This document shows positions 7,946-17,932 of a stretch of 64,000 bases of DNA, one piece after another. Positions within the stretch are counted from its first letter, which is position 1; each line of letters opens with the position of its first letter. Origin of the DNA: Clostridium sp. 12(A) (GTDB taxonomy: Bacteria > Bacillota > Clostridia > Lachnospirales > Lachnospiraceae); NCBI GenBank assembly GCA_000526575.1, contig JAGI01000002.1:2108001-2172000 (forward strand). The letters are read 5' to 3'. Below the pieces are notes generated by a model, which was not told the origin of the DNA, searched no databases, and saw only the letters and a list, made by a program, of their open reading frames with translations. A program made the translations under genes and the position numbers.

Positions 7946-7985
7946 AAAATACGCCTTGAAACGGAACTTTCAAGACGTATTTTTT
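7946..7985. terminator. Bidirectional intrinsic terminator
   Basis: AAAATACGCCTTGAAA pairs with TTTCAAGACGTATTTT around a 6-nt loop with one mismatch. T-runs exist on both strands. It separates rightward DUF6774-like and leftward holA transcripts. Confidence 0.75.
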
Positions 7986-7995
7986 GTAAACTTCC

Positions 7996-8967
7996 TTAAT
8001 ACTTTTTGGTAATCAATAGCTCCACTGCCATTCGATCTCCCAAACGTCCGGTTTTTACCGATTCCTCCGCATCCACGCAAAGATCAACATAGGAAAGTAT
8101 ATCTTCCTTGGTAAATGATCTTGCCTGAGGCATCAGCTTTCCTGCTGCAAAGGGAGGAATCTTAAGCTTGGAAGCAATACCTGCTTTATCCATCCCTTTT
8201 CCCATCAGCTCCTTTACCTGTAGTAACTGGTTGAACTGTCTTGCAATGAGAAATAGAATCCTCATAGGAGGCTCTTTTAAGGTCAGCAGATCCTCATATA
8301 AATCCATAGCTTTTCTTGTCTGTCTGTTTACAATGGCAGCCACCATATCAAAAATCTTATTGGTGACCCGCTCGGTACAAATCGTCTCCACATCTTGCGC
8401 CTCGATGACCTCACGTCCTAAGGTATAGCTGATCAGCTTTTCTAATTCCATCTTGATATTTTCCATATCATCTCCGGTTTTATGAAGAAACAGCTCCATG
8501 GTATTTCCAGTGATTTTTTTTCCTTCTCTGGCAAGAATGGTGCCTGCCCATTTGGCAAGCTGATTTAAATCCTGACGCTCCATTTCACAGGCATATCCGA
8601 TTTCCTTCACCTTTTTAAACATCTTGCTCCGCTTGTCCACCTCTGATTCCACAAAAATAATACAGGTGGTTTCCGGAACCTGAGGCAGATAAGTAGTCAG
8701 TTCCTCTGACGGGCTTTTGAAAAATCCGCTGTCCTCAACAAGAATCAACCGCTTATCCGCGAAAAACGGCATGGTGTCTGACAAGCTGATAAGCTCCCTC
8801 ACATCAATTCCTTTTCCTTCAAACTGATTGAAATTAACGATATCGCCTTGTGTGATGGAAGCCTTTAGCTGATTTTTATAGCTGTTCTTTAAAAATACTT
8901 CTTCCCCATATAATAAATAAACCGATTTAAAGCGGTTTTCTTTTATATCCTGAGCTAACGTCTGCAT
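7996..8967 (-). CDS. holA: DNA polymerase III delta subunit
   Basis: The clamp-loader delta subunit opens the beta sliding clamp. The start is taken at MQTLAQDIKENRFKSVYLLYG, following GAGAGGATATACC, giving 323 residues, the normal family length; the open frame continues 44 codons upstream without support. The N-terminal YLLYGEEVFLKNSYK is the typical HolA opening, in place of a true Walker A motif. The mid region and C-terminal helical collar (LKEPPMRILFLIARQFNQLL) fit. It follows comEC, the usual Firmicute order comEC-holA. Confidence 0.93.
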   Translation of the reverse strand: MQTLAQDIKENRFKSVYLLYGEEVFLKNSYKNQLKASITQGDIVNFNQFEGKGIDVRELISLSDTMPFFADKRLILVEDSGFFKSPSEELTTYLPQVPETTCIIFVESEVDKRSKMFKKVKEIGYACEMERQDLNQLAKWAGTILAREGKKITGNTMELFLHKTGDDMENIKMELEKLISYTLGREVIEAQDVETICTERVTNKIFDMVAAIVNRQTRKAMDLYEDLLTLKEPPMRILFLIARQFNQLLQVKELMGKGMDKAGIASKLKIPPFAAGKLMPQARSFTKEDILSYVDLCVDAEESVKTGRLGDRMAVELLITKKY

Positions 8968-9010
8968 GGTATATCCTCTCTTCTTTCCTTCTATTATTAT
9001 ACCCATAGAA

Positions 9011-11371
9011 TCACTCCTCGTCAACGAACCCGGAAAAATGAATGTCTTGTCCGTCAGTCCACAGACGAATCGCTCCGTTTTTGGCTGTTTCAAATACACG
9101 GACCCGCCTCTCTTCCAATCGATCCATTACTTCCTGATGAGGATGTCCATACGTATTATTTTCCCCATAGGAGATGACTGCCCAACTGGGAGAAACCACA
9201 TCAAGAAATGCCCCGCAGGACGAATATTTAGAGCCATGGTGAGCAGTTTTCAGCACATTAATCTGAGATAACTGACTCCTGTAACGCTCCAGAAGCTGCA
9301 TCTCTCCTTTTTCTCCCATATCTCCGGTAAATAACATATGACAATCTCCAAAGTCCATTTTGAGAACTTCAGACTGTTCATTTACATTATCAGGAGTATC
9401 CTTAATTTCTGGATAAAGGCATGAAATCTCTAAGCCTTCCACTTGAAATGTCTCTCCGGCAGCTAAATATCTTACTTTCGTTCCTCTCCTGTTTGCCAGT
9501 GACTCAAGGTTTTGTATTGCTTCATCTTCTTTGCCATGGTAAGGAAGCAGGATGGTTTTTATGGATACGTCTTTGCTTTCTTCCAGCAGAAAACGAACAC
9601 CACTGATATGATCTAGATCTCCATGGCTGACAAAGGCATAGTCAATGGCTGGAACCCCCAGGTTTTTAAGGCACGGCTCCAGGGTATATTGACCAAGAGC
9701 CTTTTTTGATGAACTTCCCCCATCTATGAGCACGGAAGAGGTTCCGGTGCGAAGAAGAATTCCATCTCCCTGCCCTACGTCCAGGAAAGTAGCTTCCAAT
9801 CCATTTACGGGCGCTGGTTTAAAGAACAGGATACTGCTTCCATAGATAAAGAATAAAAGCAAAAGGCGTATTGAGGTAGAGTGGAACCTTGGTTTTTCTT
9901 CCTTCTTCCCAGGGTTCGTATTAGTTGTGATAGAAAAGAGAATAAAAAGAGCTGATAAAAAGAAAAGATAGGCTAGAATCCGCTTAGAATCTGGTCTTCC
10001 AAAGGTCAGATTATAATAGGGAAGCTTTTCTATACATCTGCAAGCAAACTCATAGAAAATAAGAATGTAATTTCCCAGACCTGCTGCCGCTGTTCCAAGA
10101 ATCGGACAGATACTGCCAATAAATATGACAGCCAAACCAGAATATACCACCGCATCCATAAGAGGTATGGCTATAAAATTTAGTAAGATCCCGTAGAGGG
10201 GCAGCTGATAGAAATGATAAAGAATAACCGGAAGTGTGGCTAACTGTATGGCAATGGATGTTGCTATCCCCTTCACAAGTGGTCTGTCGTCCCCCACCCA
10301 CTTTACCATCATTGGCATGATTCCTCCAATGGCAAATACGGCACCAAAGGATAACTGCACACCTCCCTGCATCAGGATTAGTGGAGATTGAAGCCCTAAA
10401 AGTAGGAGGGCTAAGGCTGCGGAACAAAGAAGATCATAAGTCCTTCCAAGATAGGAGGCTAAAAATGCTATGATCATCATAATTACGGCTCTTAAAACAG
10501 ACGGTGAACCTCCGGTCAGGATTCCATAAAGAATGACTGCCACAGAACTGACCCCACCTGCAAAACCATAGGAAAGCCCAGTTTTTCTAAGTATCCGGTA
10601 AAAGAAAAGTCCGATTACCGACATATGCATTCCGCTGATAGCTAAAAGATGGGCAATGCCATTCTTCTGATAAAGATCATTGATCTCCTTTGGTATTCCT
10701 TCCTTATCACCAATGACAGCGGCTACAAAGATTCCGGCTTCCTTTTCCCCTGTGAGCCTGTAAAATATCCCTATAATCCACAGCTTAACCTGACGGATTC
10801 CTTCAAGAACAGGATCCTTCCGGCTATCCAGGATGAAAATTCCTTCGCCATATAGCTTCATATCCAGATCCATTACCTGATAGAAGGATTTAGAATCAAA
10901 CTCACCTGGATTCCTGGCTCTGGAAAAGAGCTCTCCCTCACCTCGGACCAAGACCTTCTGCCCAACCAAAAGTGTATGAAGGCCAGCACTATTGCCACGT
11001 TTCTCCCGCTCAGAGATATCCTTTACCGTCACCATAAGGCCTTTCACAGATACCCCCTCGTCGCTTCGTTTTCCTTTATCCCCCAGCTTCCAGACCTTGT
11101 TATCCTTACATATGACCTTTAAGGTCCCATCTTTTTCCTCCAGTGTTGAAATTCTTCCCTCTGCTTCCACAAAGGTCTTCGAAAGGCTTTTGGCGCATTC
11201 CTCTCTCCTTGTCCAGTCTCTGTCATATTTACAAGTCCAGGCCATACCCAGATAGAAAAAAATGAGAGGCACAAACACCCAACGGGTATCTTTGCCTCTC
11301 CAATAACCATAAAGAATCATTCCGGCAGCAAAAAAAGCCGGAATCAAAAGCCATGATGTCAGAGCCAGCAA
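9011..11371 (-). CDS. comEC: Competence protein ComEC/Rec2, DNA uptake channel
   Basis: ComEC forms the membrane channel that brings single-stranded DNA into the cell. Order: N-terminal membrane segments and soluble OB-like domain (about 1-190), the competence membrane domain with GIAHLLAISGMHMSVIGLFF (about 235), and a C-terminal metallo-beta-lactamase-like domain with FLDVGQGDGILLRTG and SHGDLDHISG. Coordinates use TTG at 11371. The same frame extends upstream through KRPLCLIAGGFVLGETAAL, a very typical ComEC N-terminus, to an ATA codon at 11428 nine bases after AGGAGG; the protein may really start there (805 residues). No other competence genes are nearby. Confidence 0.93.
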   Translation of the reverse strand: MLALTSWLLIPAFFAAGMILYGYWRGKDTRWVFVPLIFFYLGMAWTCKYDRDWTRREECAKSLSKTFVEAEGRISTLEEKDGTLKVICKDNKVWKLGDKGKRSDEGVSVKGLMVTVKDISEREKRGNSAGLHTLLVGQKVLVRGEGELFSRARNPGEFDSKSFYQVMDLDMKLYGEGIFILDSRKDPVLEGIRQVKLWIIGIFYRLTGEKEAGIFVAAVIGDKEGIPKEINDLYQKNGIAHLLAISGMHMSVIGLFFYRILRKTGLSYGFAGGVSSVAVILYGILTGGSPSVLRAVIMMIIAFLASYLGRTYDLLCSAALALLLLGLQSPLILMQGGVQLSFGAVFAIGGIMPMMVKWVGDDRPLVKGIATSIAIQLATLPVILYHFYQLPLYGILLNFIAIPLMDAVVYSGLAVIFIGSICPILGTAAAGLGNYILIFYEFACRCIEKLPYYNLTFGRPDSKRILAYLFFLSALFILFSITTNTNPGKKEEKPRFHSTSIRLLLLFFIYGSSILFFKPAPVNGLEATFLDVGQGDGILLRTGTSSVLIDGGSSSKKALGQYTLEPCLKNLGVPAIDYAFVSHGDLDHISGVRFLLEESKDVSIKTILLPYHGKEDEAIQNLESLANRRGTKVRYLAAGETFQVEGLEISCLYPEIKDTPDNVNEQSEVLKMDFGDCHMLFTGDMGEKGEMQLLERYRSQLSQINVLKTAHHGSKYSSCGAFLDVVSPSWAVISYGENNTYGHPHQEVMDRLEERRVRVFETAKNGAIRLWTDGQDIHFSGFVDEE

Positions 11372-11424
11372 AGCGGCAGTCTCTCCAAGTACAAATCCCC
11401 CTGCGATCAGACATAATGGGCGTT

Positions 11425-12429
11425 TTATTGTTGTTTTCCTCCTGTTTCGGTTTCCGTTTCTCCTTCTTTCTCTGTTCCTGCATTCTCCGCGTTATAATCC
11501 AGGTTACGCTCAAACAGCTGATTTAAGGAAATGGAATCCCGGAACATAAATTCCTGAGAGCCATTAACCGTGATCTGCACCTTGTTTATAGAGGTCACAG
11601 CAGCCAGAGAGTTTACGATGGAGTAAATAGGAATGTACTCTTTCACTTCCAGAGTATTATTTAAAAATGTGGAATCAAAATTGATATAACAAACATTATC
11701 GTTTACCGATACATTTAACAGCTTTGTTTCCTTTGGAAGCGTGGGATTCATTCCCACACGGCTGGGACCGGCAATGAGCTGTTCTACAATCAGCTTCTCC
11801 AAGGAGGTATTCACGCTGTGAACCACCTCTCTGGTCTCCCTTTCCAGCTTATCTCCTGTGCCATTTGCAAAATATAGCACAAGCTCTGTCTTTTCATAGG
11901 AGTTAACGTTGCTGATGTTATCAATAAAATCTGAATTGGCCATGGGCCTTACTGGACTTCCTGCGCTATCCATAAGGGGCTGATCTGCGGTGTAGACTGC
12001 AACATAATCTACTCCCTTGATCTGGGTCAGTGTCCTTACCAGGGACGCTCTGCAAAGGATCTCCCTGGTGCTGTTCATCATGGAATAATTGTTGTCAAAA
12101 TACAGATAGAGGACCTTATCCTCCAGCTTGTATTTTTCAAATCCTACCTTGTCCGGAACAGCGGCCTGACGGTCCAAATCCTTTGGTACCGTTTTTAACT
12201 GTTCCATGAGTTTTACGATTTCCCAATCTAACTGGGTATCATCACTTTCAGACGTTTTTTCAGGCATGGTATAATCCTGAGGCTCCAGTCTCGTCATTGC
12301 CGAATTTAAGTAATAAATCTTATATACGTTACCAGTTGTATCTCCTCCTATATCCCTTCTTCCCTTGCATCCTGTCAAGAAGAGAAGGCAGACCAGGAGG
12401 AGAAATACCATAAATTTTTGTTTCTTCAT
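11425..12429 (-). CDS. GerMN-domain lipoprotein
   Basis: The N-terminus is a lipoprotein signal (FLLLVCLLFLTGCKG), so the protein is anchored outside the membrane. Two GerMN-like repeats can be seen, at about residues 80-170 and 205-300 (LEKLIVEQLIAGPSRVGMNP is the hallmark of the second). The family is linked to spore germination and envelope sensing. The C-terminus is a Glu/Thr-rich tail. It lies 16 bases downstream of the sensor kinase and overlaps the presumed start of comEC, so the three are probably cotranscribed. In many Clostridia this lipoprotein accompanies a two-component system. Confidence 0.85.
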   Translation of the reverse strand: MKKQKFMVFLLLVCLLFLTGCKGRRDIGGDTTGNVYKIYYLNSAMTRLEPQDYTMPEKTSESDDTQLDWEIVKLMEQLKTVPKDLDRQAAVPDKVGFEKYKLEDKVLYLYFDNNYSMMNSTREILCRASLVRTLTQIKGVDYVAVYTADQPLMDSAGSPVRPMANSDFIDNISNVNSYEKTELVLYFANGTGDKLERETREVVHSVNTSLEKLIVEQLIAGPSRVGMNPTLPKETKLLNVSVNDNVCYINFDSTFLNNTLEVKEYIPIYSIVNSLAAVTSINKVQITVNGSQEFMFRDSISLNQLFERNLDYNAENAGTEKEGETETETGGKQQ

Positions 12430-12445
12430 ATGACTCCTCCTGTTT

Positions 12446-13888
12446 CTATGAAATATAGGTAAGAGGAATTCGCACCGTAAAGGTTGTTCCCTCTCCGTCC
12501 TTGCTTTGAAGCTTTAAGGCTCCCTGGTGCATTAATATAATCTTCTTTGTAATAGAAAGGCCAAGGCCGGTTCCGCCGGTTTCTCTGGATCTCGCTTTAT
12601 CTACCCGGTAGAACCGTTCAAATACATGCTCCTGAAATTCCTCCGGGATACCAATGCCGGAGTCAGCCACCTTAACATAGAAAAACTTGTGGTCTGCATC
12701 CAAGGTTACACGAACCCAGCCGCTTTCAATATTATACTTAATAGCATTTTCCACAAGATTACTGAGAGCCAGGGACAGCTTCATCTCATCTACATCAGCC
12801 GTCACCTCTCGGATGCTCTCAAAAATCAGCTCCACATTTCGTTTTCCTGCAATGGGTCTCAGCCTTTTTAAGATCAGCTCCAAAAGCCCATTGATATTCA
12901 CCTGGGCGATGTTTAAATTGCCCCCAGATGTCTTATCCATTCGAACAAGAGCCAGCAGGTCGTCGATAATCTTGCTTTCCCGCTCGATTTCCACAGAAAT
13001 ATCACCCATGAATTCCCTGTAAAGCTCCACCGGAGCATCCTCCATCCCTATGAGAGAATCTGCAAGCACCCGAATGGAGGTAATAGGCGTTTTAAGCTCA
13101 TGGGAAACGTTAGATACAAATTCTTCCCTGGACTGGTCCACTGCTTTTAGCTTCTTTAAAGTCTGATTGATGGAATCTGTAATTTCCATGGTCTCTTTGT
13201 ATGCATGAGAGCTGATTGGCTCATCCATATTTCCTTCGGAAGCACGATTTAACAGACGTTGAAGGTCTCTAAATGGCTTCATGACCAGCTTAGCCAAAAT
13301 GACCGCTATAATGGCCAGAATGGATATAATCATTATATTCAGTAAGGATCCTTTTTCCGATACCTGGGAAACCCGGTTAAGAAGATCTTCCGTGGAAGCA
13401 GTTACTATCATGACACCGTCAATCTCTTTATCCTGACTGTTGGAATAGATTGGAATGGTAAGAGCAGAATATCGCTTTTCAGAATTGTATTTGTTACTGT
13501 TTTCCCCTCCAAAGCACCGAATTACCTCTTCTGACACATTAATTTTACCAAGGGATAAGGAAAACGTATCTCTAATGATACGAAAGCTACGGTTTACAAT
13601 CACGATTCTTCCATTAAACATATCTGCTTTCACAGACATCTCATTATCCAGGAGAGGATCCTTTGGTTCCGAGGTAAGATATCCGCTCCTGGTCATCTTA
13701 TTGCTTAATATCCAGCACTGGTTTTGAATATCCTGCATTCTGGAATCAATGAGATTCTGCTTATAAGAGCCCAGCATCACCGGACTCTGGATAAATACAG
13801 GTATACTGCCAATGAGCAAAAAAGCAAGAATTAAGGTGGCTCTCAGGCTAATGGTGTGTTTCATCTTAAAAAACTTTAACGGAAACAT
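12446..13888 (-). CDS. Sensor histidine kinase (orphan at this locus)
   Basis: The start is ATG at 13888 nine bases after AGGAGG, giving 480 residues. Order: first membrane helix (about 15-35), an extracellular sensor domain, second membrane helix (about 180-205), HAMP, the dimerisation box VSNVSHELKTPITSIR with the phosphorylated His, then the ATPase domain with N box (LSNLVENAIKYN), G1 (ADSGIGIPEEF) and G2 (GTGLGLSITKKI). It is a WalK/PhoR-type kinase. The gene upstream is degV, not a response regulator, so its partner must be elsewhere. It probably acts with the GerMN lipoprotein downstream. Confidence 0.92.
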   Translation of the reverse strand: MFPLKFFKMKHTISLRATLILAFLLIGSIPVFIQSPVMLGSYKQNLIDSRMQDIQNQCWILSNKMTRSGYLTSEPKDPLLDNEMSVKADMFNGRIVIVNRSFRIIRDTFSLSLGKINVSEEVIRCFGGENSNKYNSEKRYSALTIPIYSNSQDKEIDGVMIVTASTEDLLNRVSQVSEKGSLLNIMIISILAIIAVILAKLVMKPFRDLQRLLNRASEGNMDEPISSHAYKETMEITDSINQTLKKLKAVDQSREEFVSNVSHELKTPITSIRVLADSLIGMEDAPVELYREFMGDISVEIERESKIIDDLLALVRMDKTSGGNLNIAQVNINGLLELILKRLRPIAGKRNVELIFESIREVTADVDEMKLSLALSNLVENAIKYNIESGWVRVTLDADHKFFYVKVADSGIGIPEEFQEHVFERFYRVDKARSRETGGTGLGLSITKKIILMHQGALKLQSKDGEGTTFTVRIPLTYIS

Positions 13889-13916
13889 CGTCCCGCACCT
13901 CCTACATGATCTCCTG

Positions 13917-14783
13917 TCATAGTTCCAGCTTTTTTGTACAGGTGATAGCAAGAGCACCAGGGCCAATGTGGCAGGAAATGCTTAAGGATAAATGATCCAC
14001 ATAAATCTCACCGGTCTCTGGAAATATTTCTTCCAGCTCCTGTTTAAATTCCAGTGCAGCTGCTTCATTATGGGAATGAACTACAGCTATGCTGGTACGA
14101 ATCCCTTTGGGGTCTGAAAAGCGTTCTTCCATATCCTTTTTGGCAGCGGCAATCATCATGCTCTTAGCCTGTTTTGTGGTTCTTGCCTTTGCAAAGGCAT
14201 CCAGCTTCTCTCCCTGAATGGTAAGAACTGGCTTGATTCTAAGAAAGGAACCAAGAAGGGCGGCTGCCGGGGTGATTCTTCCACCCTTTTTTAAATATTC
14301 CAGGGTATCCAGAGTAATATAGATGGTGGAATCCATCTTCGTTTCTTCCAGTTTTTCTTTAATGGCACTGCCGCTCATACCGGCATCTGCCATTCTTTTT
14401 GCCTCCAGGGCTGACTCTCTTAATGTAACGGAGATTCTCTGGTTATTGACTACAAACACCTTACCCTCGTAATCTTCCGCAAGCATCATAGCAGTCTGGC
14501 AGGAGCTGCTTAAACCGCTTGACATGGGAATGTGAACCACTTCATCGTGGTCTTCCAGAAGCTTATTCCAGACATCCATAAGGTCTGCAGGAGACGGCTG
14601 TGAGGTGGAAATATCCACTCCCTCCTCCAGCTTTTCATAAAATTCATCTTGAGTTAATGTGATATCTTCATAATATGTCTCTCCGCCCATCATAAAAGGC
14701 ATTGGTATCACATGAATTCCAGCTTCCTCTCCCTGCTTTTGGGTGATTCCGCTGTTGCTGTCAGTTAATATTGCTACTTTCAT
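13917..14783 (-). CDS. DegV-family fatty-acid-binding protein
   Basis: This 288-residue protein matches DegV/FakB throughout. The N-terminal KVAILTDSNSGITQKQGEE and the loop HIPMSSGLSSSCQTAMM contain the residues that bind the fatty acid carboxylate. Members deliver fatty acids to the kinase FakA for membrane lipid synthesis. No fakA is in this window. It lies 12 bases downstream of the ABC transporter gene. Confidence 0.92.
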   Translation of the reverse strand: MKVAILTDSNSGITQKQGEEAGIHVIPMPFMMGGETYYEDITLTQDEFYEKLEEGVDISTSQPSPADLMDVWNKLLEDHDEVVHIPMSSGLSSSCQTAMMLAEDYEGKVFVVNNQRISVTLRESALEAKRMADAGMSGSAIKEKLEETKMDSTIYITLDTLEYLKKGGRITPAAALLGSFLRIKPVLTIQGEKLDAFAKARTTKQAKSMMIAAAKKDMEERFSDPKGIRTSIAVVHSHNEAAALEFKQELEEIFPETGEIYVDHLSLSISCHIGPGALAITCTKKLEL

Positions 14784-14795
14784 TTCCGTTCTCCT

Positions 14796-16577
14796 TTATT
14801 CCTCTAACTCAGCTTCCGCCCCTGTGTCCTTTACAGAGGTATAAAGCTGATAATACATGCCCTGTTTGGCAAGAAGCTCTTCGTGGCTTCCTTCTTCTAT
14901 GATTCTGCTGTCTGACAGAACCAGGATCCTGTCAGCATTCTGTATGGTTGTAAGACGATGGGCAATGGTAAGAGTGGTACGTCCTGAGGACAAACGCTCC
15001 AGGGACTGAGATACCAGGTGTTCACTTTCATTATCCAGAGCTGAGGTAGCCTCATCAAGAATCAGAACCGGAGGATTCTTTAAAAATACTCTGGCAATGC
15101 TGATTCTCTGCTTCTGTCCTCCAGAGAGCTTAACCCCTCGTTCTCCTACGTAAGTATCATAACCATCTTTTAAGCCCAGAATGAACTCATGAGCTCCGGC
15201 AAGCTTCGCTGCCTCATACACGGCTTCCCTTGACGCACCTGGGTGACCGTATTCAATATTTTCAAAAACAGTACCGGAGAACAGGTATACATCCTGCTGA
15301 ACCACACCCACAGCGTTACGCAGACTCTCCAGCGTCACCGTTTTTATCTCCTGACCGTCGATCCATATGCTTCCTTCTGTTGGATCATAAAAGCGGGGAA
15401 GGAGGTTGCATAATGTTGTCTTTCCACCGCCGGAAGGGCCAACCAAAGCGACCTTTTCCCCTGGTCTAATGGACAGATTAATATGGCTCAGCACCGGATT
15501 GTGATCATCGGGATATTCAAAGGAAACATTTTTAAATTCAATGCTGCCCTTTACGTCATGAAGAGGAACCGCTCCTTCCTCATCAAAAATGTCCACATCT
15601 GCATCCATTAACTCCATGAACCGCTCAATACCTGTCATACCTCTCTGGAACTGCTCCGCAAACTCAATGATTCTTCTTATAGTGGAAAGAAGAGCGGTCA
15701 CGTAAAGAGTATACGCAACTAAATCTCCCGGTTCAATCAGGCCCTTGATCATAAAAAGACCGCCTGCTACAATGACTACCACATACATCAGGCCGTCAAA
15801 CATGCGAATGGTATTCTGGAATGCAGCCATGTATTTGTAGGTTTTCCTTTTGATTTTAAGAAACTCCATATTGTCCTGGGTAAACTTTTCTATCTCAATC
15901 TTTTCGTTGGCAAATGCCCGGACTACCCGGTTGCCTAGAAGACTGTCTTCAATTCTTGCATTCAACTCACCAATATGATTTCTCTGATGTTTAAAGGCCC
16001 GTTTTACCTGAAGATTAAAGTAGATACAGGAAGCCCCCATGACTGGAATCAGGACGAAAATAAGTACAGTCAGCGGCAGGTTAATTCTTGATAAAATAAT
16101 AAACGATACCACTGTCTTTAAAAATGCAATGAAAAACTCTTCCGGACAATGGTGGGAAAACTCTGTTACTTCAAATAAGTCACTGGTGATTCTGGACATG
16201 ATCTGTCCGATTTTCGTATTATTAAAATAGTTATCTGATAGCTTCTGCAAATGGGAAAAGGCATCCTGCCTCATGTCCGTTTCAATGGCGGCTCCCATCA
16301 CATGACCCGTATATGCCATATAAAAGCTGGCCAATCCATCAATGATTCTAAGTCCAAAATAAACGAGGCCAATGGTCACAATGGTCTTAGCAGATAAAGA
16401 AGCCAGATCCCGAAGTCCCTGATTTGTAATGTAACGTAAAATAAGCGGTAATACCATCTCGCAGATGGTTGTCAGTGATGCACAGAACAAGTCCATAATC
16501 ATCACTTTCGTGTATTTCTTATAGTAAGGCACAAAGCGTTTCAGCAATACGCCTGTCTTCATCTCTTTTTCTTTCAT
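14796..16577 (-). CDS. ABC transporter, fused permease and ATPase (MsbA/YheI type)
   Basis: The 593-residue half-transporter has six membrane helices in residues 1-320 and a nucleotide-binding domain after about 345. Visible motifs are Walker A (GPSGGGKTTLCNLL), Q-loop (GVVQQDVYLFSG), signature (VKLSGGQKQR), Walker B (VLILDEATSALD) and the H-loop (TLTIAHRL). It probably works as a homodimer exporting a lipid, peptide or drug; the substrate cannot be told. No second half-transporter gene is adjacent. Confidence 0.93.
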   Translation of the reverse strand: MKEKEMKTGVLLKRFVPYYKKYTKVMIMDLFCASLTTICEMVLPLILRYITNQGLRDLASLSAKTIVTIGLVYFGLRIIDGLASFYMAYTGHVMGAAIETDMRQDAFSHLQKLSDNYFNNTKIGQIMSRITSDLFEVTEFSHHCPEEFFIAFLKTVVSFIILSRINLPLTVLIFVLIPVMGASCIYFNLQVKRAFKHQRNHIGELNARIEDSLLGNRVVRAFANEKIEIEKFTQDNMEFLKIKRKTYKYMAAFQNTIRMFDGLMYVVVIVAGGLFMIKGLIEPGDLVAYTLYVTALLSTIRRIIEFAEQFQRGMTGIERFMELMDADVDIFDEEGAVPLHDVKGSIEFKNVSFEYPDDHNPVLSHINLSIRPGEKVALVGPSGGGKTTLCNLLPRFYDPTEGSIWIDGQEIKTVTLESLRNAVGVVQQDVYLFSGTVFENIEYGHPGASREAVYEAAKLAGAHEFILGLKDGYDTYVGERGVKLSGGQKQRISIARVFLKNPPVLILDEATSALDNESEHLVSQSLERLSSGRTTLTIAHRLTTIQNADRILVLSDSRIIEEGSHEELLAKQGMYYQLYTSVKDTGAEAELEE

Positions 16578-16585
16578 ATAATCCT

Positions 16586-17830
16586 CTACTCTGTAATTCG
16601 AATGCTATTAATCAGTTTCAAAGCCCAATCCTTTTCTCCCGGGCTTCTGCTGATTATATTTATGTTCATGCGTTGATCCCCGTAAATTACCTGGGCTGAC
16701 ACCCCATAGAGAATTTCTCCCTTTTTATCCTCCGGTTCATAAAATGCTGCACGTGCTCTTGCTTCCCCCACTTTAAAATCCATGAGTTCTTCTACCGTCC
16801 CCTGTTCAAACCACTGCTTTTTAAATTCCGCCTCCCGTCCCTCAAAGACGGCAGCATAAATATAATAATCATGTCCCCCATACTTAGGACCATCATAATA
16901 ATGATCCATGATTCCCTGATCCACTTCATCGTATAAGAAATTTCCAGGAAGTCCAAAGGTCATGTTTCCAATCTTACGGTAAACCATATGCTTCCTGCAT
17001 CCAATGGAATCCTCAGACAGAAGTACAGCATCCGTAACCTCCACCGGCGTATGGTGATCAAGGTTGCATACCTCTAAATATTCCTCTTTGGGAAATGGAA
17101 TTTTATCGTCCATGGATCTGGCTGTTTCCAGAAGCTTTATAATCTCACGGTTAATCTGTTTATCCAGCCTGCTGCGCTCAGAAGGCATGAAATAACAAAA
17201 CTGGTTAAGCAGTACCAGTGCACTGTTTCGATAGAACCAGGCATCCTTTTCTATTTCGTTCCACACAAAAAAGTCTCTGGCAAATGCAACGCTTAGGCCG
17301 GAGTTTGCCATGCCTTTTAATTCCTTGAATGAAAATGCCCGGATATGGGTAATCAGCTTTTCTTCCTGTCTCTCCGGTATGTAATAGACCGCAGGCCAGC
17401 AAAACATATATTCTTCGTTTTCATTCCATCCGGATACAAGATCCACCAGATCCGAAAACCACTGATAGAAATATTTCTGGCGCATGGCAAGAAAATCTCT
17501 CTTCACAAAATACCCCGTACGGTCCTCAACCTTAAGCTTAAGTTTTTCTTTCCCTGCAAGCCGCTCCAGAAATTCTATGACAGCAACATGAAAGCCTGGT
17601 CCGGCAATATTCGTCTGGCTTTCTCCCTGCAGCTTATTCTTGTTCCATTGAAACCAGATGAAACCTTCCGGACAGAGCTGGACCAGCAAAAAACCTTCCA
17701 TCCGATAGCAATGATACCCCATTTCCTTTATCAGGCTTTTCGTCATTCGCTCCGCATTTTGGGCATTCCAGTTCACCCCGGAAAATAATTTTTTCTTTGG
17801 TTCCAAAGTAAATCTGATACGAATACTCAT
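16586..17830 (-). CDS. Hypothetical protein, 414 residues
   Basis: I do not recognise a family. The protein is soluble, without signal peptide or membrane helix, and is rich in aromatic residues (for example KFDF-like Trp/Tyr/Phe blocks around residues 40-65 and 125-160). A central helical segment (LDKQINREIIKLLETARSM) is followed by a beta-rich C-terminal half that includes GGHDYYIYAAVFEGREAEF. It ends nine bases before the ABC transporter gene and shares its direction, so an operon is likely. It may belong to a Lachnospiraceae-restricted family. Confidence 0.7.
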   Translation of the reverse strand: MSIRIRFTLEPKKKLFSGVNWNAQNAERMTKSLIKEMGYHCYRMEGFLLVQLCPEGFIWFQWNKNKLQGESQTNIAGPGFHVAVIEFLERLAGKEKLKLKVEDRTGYFVKRDFLAMRQKYFYQWFSDLVDLVSGWNENEEYMFCWPAVYYIPERQEEKLITHIRAFSFKELKGMANSGLSVAFARDFFVWNEIEKDAWFYRNSALVLLNQFCYFMPSERSRLDKQINREIIKLLETARSMDDKIPFPKEEYLEVCNLDHHTPVEVTDAVLLSEDSIGCRKHMVYRKIGNMTFGLPGNFLYDEVDQGIMDHYYDGPKYGGHDYYIYAAVFEGREAEFKKQWFEQGTVEELMDFKVGEARARAAFYEPEDKKGEILYGVSAQVIYGDQRMNINIISRSPGEKDWALKLINSIRITE

Positions 17831-17932
17831 CTGAAACCCTTCCTAACATATCTTTATCTATTCTATCGTATTTCTGTTAGAAATGGAAGCCCAAAACGAG
17901 TTTGGACAGATATAAATTTCCAGGCAGTGAAA

